From Polyangium mundeleinium (GTDB taxonomy: Bacteria; Myxococcota_A; Polyangia; Polyangiales; Polyangiaceae), in the NCBI RefSeq assembly GCF_028369105.1, contig NZ_JAQNDO010000001.1, forward strand, positions 5,300,501-5,364,500: 64,000 nt of DNA, in the 5' to 3' direction. A program made the translations under genes and the position numbers. The notes under the pieces are model-generated. The model saw only the letters and a program-made list of their open reading frames with translations, made no database searches and was not told the DNA's origin. This document shows, one piece after another, positions 60,392 to 64,000 of the stretch (positions are counted from its first letter, which is position 1; each line of letters opens with the position of its first letter).

Positions 60392-61279
60392 TTACAAGCC
60401 CAGTTTTCCGAGGAATGGCTCGAGCAGATCGAGCATCGCTTTGATGCGCGGGATTTCGGACAGGACGGCCGGCACGACCACACGGAACCCGAGCTCGCGG
60501 CCCACGATGTCGGGCAGGACCGGGACGATCGTGCCCTCGGGCAGCCCCTCGTCCGGGATCCCGGGGTCGGGCAGGAGCGCGATTCCGTGCCCCGCGAGCG
60601 CGAACTGACGGATCACGTGAATGTCTTGGGCCGTGACGAGGGGCGAGACCGGGAACGTGCCGCCGCGGAGCAGAGGCCAGGAGCGCCCGTCGTCGCCCGG
60701 GCTCTCCCACGCGAGCAGATCGTGCCGCGAAAGCTCCTCGACGGATCGTGGTGTCCCGCGCCGGGCCAGGTATTCACGCGACGCGACCAGCCACACGCGG
60801 GTGCGCATGAGCTCGCGTGAGACCCACGGCCCCGCGGGGCTCGTTTCGCCGAAATGAAAGGCGAGGTCCACGCTCTCCATGAGCCCCGCGATCGGATCGT
60901 CGCTGAAATGGAGCCGGAAGGCGAGGCGTGGGTGCTTGCGCGCGATGCCGAGCACGTGAATGAGGACGTGCGGGGGCAAGCCCACGGGCAAGAGGACACG
61001 AAGCACGCCGGCCGGCTCGGATCCCGCCTCCCGGACCGATTGCAAGAGCGCGTTCGACTCCTGCACCATGAGCCGCCCGCGCGCCGCCAGGAGTTTTCCG
61101 GCTTCGGTGAGGCTGACGCCGTCCCGCGTCCGATCCACGAGCAGCACGCCGGCGCGTGCTTCGAGCTGATCGATCCTGCGGCGCAACGTGGCGCGGGGCA
61201 TGCGGAGGGACGTCGCCGCGGCCAGGAACGAGCCAGCCTCGGCCACTGCGAGAAAGGCTCGGAGCTCTTCGAGGTCCAT
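60392..61279 (-). CDS. LysR-type transcriptional regulator
   Basis: 295 residues from the ATG at 61279. N-terminal DLEELRAFLAVAEAGSFLAA, MPRATLRRRIDQLEA is a winged helix-turn-helix; the ligand domain has GVLRVLLPVGLPPHVLIHVL and LAGHGIALLPDPG. Divergent from the flavin oxidase gene (78-bp gap), so it probably controls the oxidase/PhlG-like pair. Long open frames running past the start on both strands are shadows. Confidence 0.92.
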   Translation of the reverse strand: MDLEELRAFLAVAEAGSFLAAATSLRMPRATLRRRIDQLEARAGVLLVDRTRDGVSLTEAGKLLAARGRLMVQESNALLQSVREAGSEPAGVLRVLLPVGLPPHVLIHVLGIARKHPRLAFRLHFSDDPIAGLMESVDLAFHFGETSPAGPWVSRELMRTRVWLVASREYLARRGTPRSVEELSRHDLLAWESPGDDGRSWPLLRGGTFPVSPLVTAQDIHVIRQFALAGHGIALLPDPGIPDEGLPEGTIVPVLPDIVGRELGFRVVVPAVLSEIPRIKAMLDLLEPFLGKLGL

Positions 61280-61306
61280 GGGGATAGTCGTTTTCTGAGC
61301 ACCGGG

Positions 61307-61322
61307 TGGCCGAGATTGGCCA
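61307..61322. promoter_or_regulatory. Weak inverted repeat in the LysR/oxidase gap
   Basis: TGGCC and GGCCA arms around six bases, 36 bp before the oxidase ATG. Candidate LysR site. Confidence 0.3.
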
Positions 61323-61357
61323 TGCGCCCGCCGCTCGGCCGAGCTTACCATCGAACG

Positions 61358-62707
61358 ATGTTGACCAGCCATCTCGATGTGCCGCACGAGGGACGAACCT
61401 TCCGGCGCGGCGCTCCCGGTTATGAAGAGCGTCGGCGGGCCACGATGTGGAATGCGCGTGTGCCCGATCGATATCCGGAGGTGATCGTGCAAGCGAAGAC
61501 CGAGCGCGACGTCGTCGCCGCCGTGAAGCTCGCGCGGCGCGAGGGCCTGCGGATGGGCGTCCGCTCGGGGGGCCATAGCTGGGCGGGCAATCACCTGCGG
61601 GACGGCGGGCTCTTGCTCGACGTCTCCGGCCTCGACGAGGTCACGATCGACCGGAAGGCGAGGCGCGCGACCACGGGGCCGGGCCGCGCCGGCAACGAGC
61701 TCGCCGAGATGCTCGGGCGGCAGTCGCTGTTTTTCCCCACGGGACATTGCAAGGGCGTGTGCGTCGGGGGGTATCTGCTCCAGGGCGGCTTCGGCTGGCA
61801 CGGCCGCGCGCTCGGCCCGGCGTGCATGAGCGTGATCGGTCTCGATCTCGTGACCGCCGACGGCGAGCGGGTGTACGCGAGCGCCGAGGAGAACGCCGAT
61901 CTTTATTGGGCCGCGCGTGGCTCGGGCCCCGGGTTCTTCTGCGTCGTGACGCGCTTTCACCTGCGCGTGTACGAAAAGCCCGAGGTCACGGGGTTCGCGT
62001 TCCAGAGTTTTCCCATGTCCCGGATGGAAGAGGTCTTCCGCTGGGCGCGGGCCGTAGGGCCCTCCGTGTCCGCCGCGGTCGAGCTGCAGCTCGTCATGAC
62101 GCGCAATGCGACCGGCGTGGGCGGGCCGGGCATCGAGGTCTTTGCGCCCGTCTTCGCGGGCACCGCGCGCGAGACGTTCGACGCGCTCGCCTTCATGAAC
62201 GAGAGCGCCCTCGGACGCAGCGCCGCGCTCAAGGCCGACTTCATCCCCGCGACGCTGCCGCTCCTCTACAGCGCCGTCATGCACCATTACCCGGACGATC
62301 ATCGGTATGCGGTCGACAACATGTGGACCCACGCCCCCATCGACGATCTGCTCCCGGGCCTGCGCAAGATCGCCGAGACACTCCCGCCGCCGCCCTCGCA
62401 CGTGCTCTGGTTGAACTGGGCGCCGCCGCCGGATCGACCCGACATGGCGTTTTCGGTGGAGGACGACATCTACATCGCCCTGTATGCAGGGTGGAAACGC
62501 GAAAAGGACGACGACCTCTACGCGCCCTGGGCCGGGGATCGCATGCGGGAGATGCAACCTCTCGCGAGCGGCTGCCAGCTCGCCGACGAGAACCTCGGAA
62601 AACGGCCGGCGCGGTTCGTCACGTCGGAAAACCTCGCGCGGCTCGATCAGATCCGAGGAGACCGCGATCCGAAACACACCTTTCACGCCTGGATGGGACG
62701 ACCATGA
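61358..62707 (+). CDS. BBE-like FAD-linked oxidase, probably bicovalent flavin
   Basis: 449 residues from the ATG at 61358. The PCMH FAD-binding domain shows VRSGGHSWAG with His73 (8-alpha-histidyl FAD site of berberine-bridge-like oxidases) and PTGHCKGVCVGGYLLQGGFG with Cys131 in the place of the 6-S-cysteinyl link. The substrate domain ends with the BBE-type C-terminus DPKHTFHAWMG. No signal peptide. Such enzymes oxidise alcohols, sugars or phenolic alkaloids with O2. Its stop and the next start share ATGA, so it is translated together with the PhlG-like gene. Confidence 0.92.
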   Translation: MLTSHLDVPHEGRTFRRGAPGYEERRRATMWNARVPDRYPEVIVQAKTERDVVAAVKLARREGLRMGVRSGGHSWAGNHLRDGGLLLDVSGLDEVTIDRKARRATTGPGRAGNELAEMLGRQSLFFPTGHCKGVCVGGYLLQGGFGWHGRALGPACMSVIGLDLVTADGERVYASAEENADLYWAARGSGPGFFCVVTRFHLRVYEKPEVTGFAFQSFPMSRMEEVFRWARAVGPSVSAAVELQLVMTRNATGVGGPGIEVFAPVFAGTARETFDALAFMNESALGRSAALKADFIPATLPLLYSAVMHHYPDDHRYAVDNMWTHAPIDDLLPGLRKIAETLPPPPSHVLWLNWAPPPDRPDMAFSVEDDIYIALYAGWKREKDDDLYAPWAGDRMREMQPLASGCQLADENLGKRPARFVTSENLARLDQIRGDRDPKHTFHAWMGRP

Positions 62708-63543
62708 GCCACCCGATTCCGTCGCGCCCGCTCCACCTCGGCATGCAGGAGGGCGAGCTCAGCAACAAGCCCTATGCAGCCTTCTGGAATCCGCGTGTCG
62801 CGCCGCTCGTGGAGCATGCGCGGGAGGCGCTTCTTTGTGGCCCGCTCGCCGCGCCCTTGCTCCCCGATCTCAAAGGCGCGCCGCGGCTCCTCGACGCGGG
62901 GGATCACGAGGTCGAGAATGGACTCGGCGTTCGCGACGACGGCGCGCTCTTCCTCGCGGTGCGCACCGCGATGCCCGACGTGTCGCCGGCCATGGTCGAT
63001 TGGTGGTTCGGCTGGCATGGCAAAGAGCCACAACGTTACAAACTCTGGCATCCCCGCGCGCACGTGCATGCGTGCTGGGGAGACGCGGATCCGCCGGGCG
63101 CCGAGGGGCGCGCGCGGTACGTCGGCCGCGTCTCGTTCGTCGACGAGTACATCGGCAGCCGATTGCAGCAGGTGACGATCCGGTTCGTCCGGCCCGCGGA
63201 GCTCGGATTCGACGAGGCGGCGCTCGCGGATCCCGCGCAGGCCACCGTGGTCTGCGCGCGCATCGGCCTGCTCGGGCTGCCCGTGGAGGCCGGCTGGCTC
63301 GTGCATCACGTCCGCCGTGTCCCGGGGGGCGCCGAAATGCGCTCCCGCTTCTGGCTCGGCGGGCCCCACGGCGTCGTGCGGGCGCCGGGGTTCGTCGGCG
63401 CCGTCGTGTCGCGAATCGCGCGGCGCGTGGCGGCGCCGAGCCTGGAAGAAGCCCGCGCGCTCCTCGTGCATTGCTCCCAGGAAATGTCGCACCTCGCCTC
63501 GTTCCTCCCGAAGCTCCACGCCGAGCTCCACGAAATGCCCTGA
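62704..63543 (+). CDS. PhlG-like hydrolase (2,4-diacetylphloroglucinol hydrolase family)
   Basis: 279 residues; ATGA overlap with the oxidase. VDWWFGWHGKEPQRYKLWHP (99-117) is the characteristic stretch of PhlG, and the His/Glu set H116, E148, H202, H256 and E260 (HCSQE) is spaced as expected for its zinc site. PhlG cleaves a C-C bond in diacetylphloroglucinol to release acetate. With the oxidase and LysR gene it may form a small unit that degrades an acylated phenolic compound. The real substrate is not known. Confidence 0.84.
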   Translation: MSHPIPSRPLHLGMQEGELSNKPYAAFWNPRVAPLVEHAREALLCGPLAAPLLPDLKGAPRLLDAGDHEVENGLGVRDDGALFLAVRTAMPDVSPAMVDWWFGWHGKEPQRYKLWHPRAHVHACWGDADPPGAEGRARYVGRVSFVDEYIGSRLQQVTIRFVRPAELGFDEAALADPAQATVVCARIGLLGLPVEAGWLVHHVRRVPGGAEMRSRFWLGGPHGVVRAPGFVGAVVSRIARRVAAPSLEEARALLVHCSQEMSHLASFLPKLHAELHEMP

Positions 63544-63561
63544 TCCCACAGCCGTTTCGAC

Positions 63562-63581
63562 GATGTCCACGCGTGGACATC
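63562..63581. promoter_or_regulatory. Perfect 20-bp palindrome
   Basis: GATGTCCACGCGTGGACATC equals its own reverse complement, and a further GGACATC half lies at 63607-63613. It lies between the PhlG-like stop and the next start; could be an operator for the next gene or an end hairpin. Confidence 0.5.
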
Positions 63582-63674
63582 CCATGGCGAACCGTGGCCA
63601 TTGTAGGGACATCGAGCGGAGCTACCTTCGATTCGTGAGGCGCTGACGCCGCCTCGTCGACCTTCGGAGGCACC

Positions 63675-64000
63675 GTGAACCACCGCCACGACCACTTCAG
63701 GACCTTCTTCTTGCGATTGATGGGATTCGCGCTCGTGTTCCTCGGGCACACGACGATCGCGCGGGCCACCGTCGTCACGCCGACGGACGATACCCACGTG
63801 AACCTCGACGGATCGGGACCGCACGGCAGCTCGACCGAGCTCGTCGTCAAGCTGTCGCGGAACACCAGCACGGACCAGTCGTACAACTCCGTGGCGACCG
63901 TCATGCGGTTCCAGATCAACCCGACGGACAAGGCCACGGACGCGGCGCTTTACCTCGACCTCGCCAGGTTCGACGAGGCGCTCTCCTGCGATTTCCGGAT
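63675..64000 (+). CDS. Exported protein with DNRLRE/CBM96-like domain (partial)
   Basis: Open from the GTG at 63675, with GGAGG 6 nt before it, to the window end (108 codons). Signal peptide: basic MNHRHDHFRTFF, hydrophobic core LMGFALVFLGHTTIARA. The mature start VVTPTDDTHVNLDGSGPHG and VATVMRFQIN match the opening strands of the DNRLRE/CBM96 sandwich found in myxobacterial surface proteins. The rest lies outside. Confidence 0.7.
   Translation, partial: MNHRHDHFRTFFLRLMGFALVFLGHTTIARATVVTPTDDTHVNLDGSGPHGSSTELVVKLSRNTSTDQSYNSVATVMRFQINPTDKATDAALYLDLARFDEALSCDFR

Overview
The window is high-GC DNA (roughly two thirds or more G+C by eye) packed with about 57 genes. It looks like a chromosome segment from a myxobacterium, most likely of the Polyangium/Sorangium type. 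The grounds are a MYXO-CTERM sorting tail (gene ending at 27854), many lipoproteins with Gly/Thr/Ser-rich linkers, kelch, RCC1 and SMP-30 type beta-propeller lipoproteins, a Hanks-type Ser/Thr kinase leading an operon, a PAS-STAS protein, and frequent GTG/TTG starts. I could not run any search, so family names rest on motifs read directly from the translations.

Layout. 1-10.4 kb: the tail of a Lys/Ala-rich protein, a Tat-lipoprotein GMC oxidoreductase, a copper-monooxygenase-like lipoprotein, a divergent LysR/aldo-keto reductase pair, a tyrosine integrase abutting and reading antisense through tRNA-Arg(UCU), uppS, and a two-component system. 10.4-11.8 kb: a gene-poor block of stem-loop repeats and an IS4-type transposase remnant bounded by IS-like ends. 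11.8-19.8 kb: an RCC1 lipoprotein, then a TetR-divergent operon for a Baeyer-Villiger monooxygenase, a beta-propeller lipoprotein and a short-chain dehydrogenase. 19.8-27.8 kb: ATP-grasp enzyme, a CBM48-nuclease fusion, a beta-barrel protein, membrane proteins, a PAS-STAS protein and a haem-motif lipoprotein. 27.8-34 kb: a run of leftward genes (MYXO-CTERM transglycosylase-like protein, propeller, CapA-like phosphoesterase, and a membrane protein split in frame by an IS50/Tn5-like insertion sequence). 34-41 kb: an operon of Ser/Thr kinase, kelch lipoprotein, TPR/PEGA protein and S9 peptidase, ending at a strong bidirectional terminator. 41-52.9 kb: a TIR-like membrane protein, SelO, M17 aminopeptidase, a LysR/NmrA pair, several exported proteins, a GNAT enzyme and an Rpn-type nuclease-like protein. 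52.9-64 kb: a P450-TetR pair, benzoate-CoA-ligase-type enzyme, S37-type peptidase, NCS2 permease, and a LysR-divergent pair of a covalent-flavin oxidase and a PhlG-like (diacetylphloroglucinol hydrolase family) enzyme; the window ends inside an exported protein.

Working together. The recurring theme is small regulator-enzyme units: LysR + aldo-keto reductase, TetR + BVMO operon, LysR + NmrA-like reductase, P450 + TetR, and LysR + flavin oxidase/PhlG-like hydrolase, each with a palindrome in the control region. The best candidate pathways are the alcohol-ketone-lactone-hydroxyacid route suggested by 14.1-18.4 kb and the aromatic or acylphloroglucinol-like route suggested by 61.4-63.5 kb. No phage module, CRISPR array or rRNA operon was seen.
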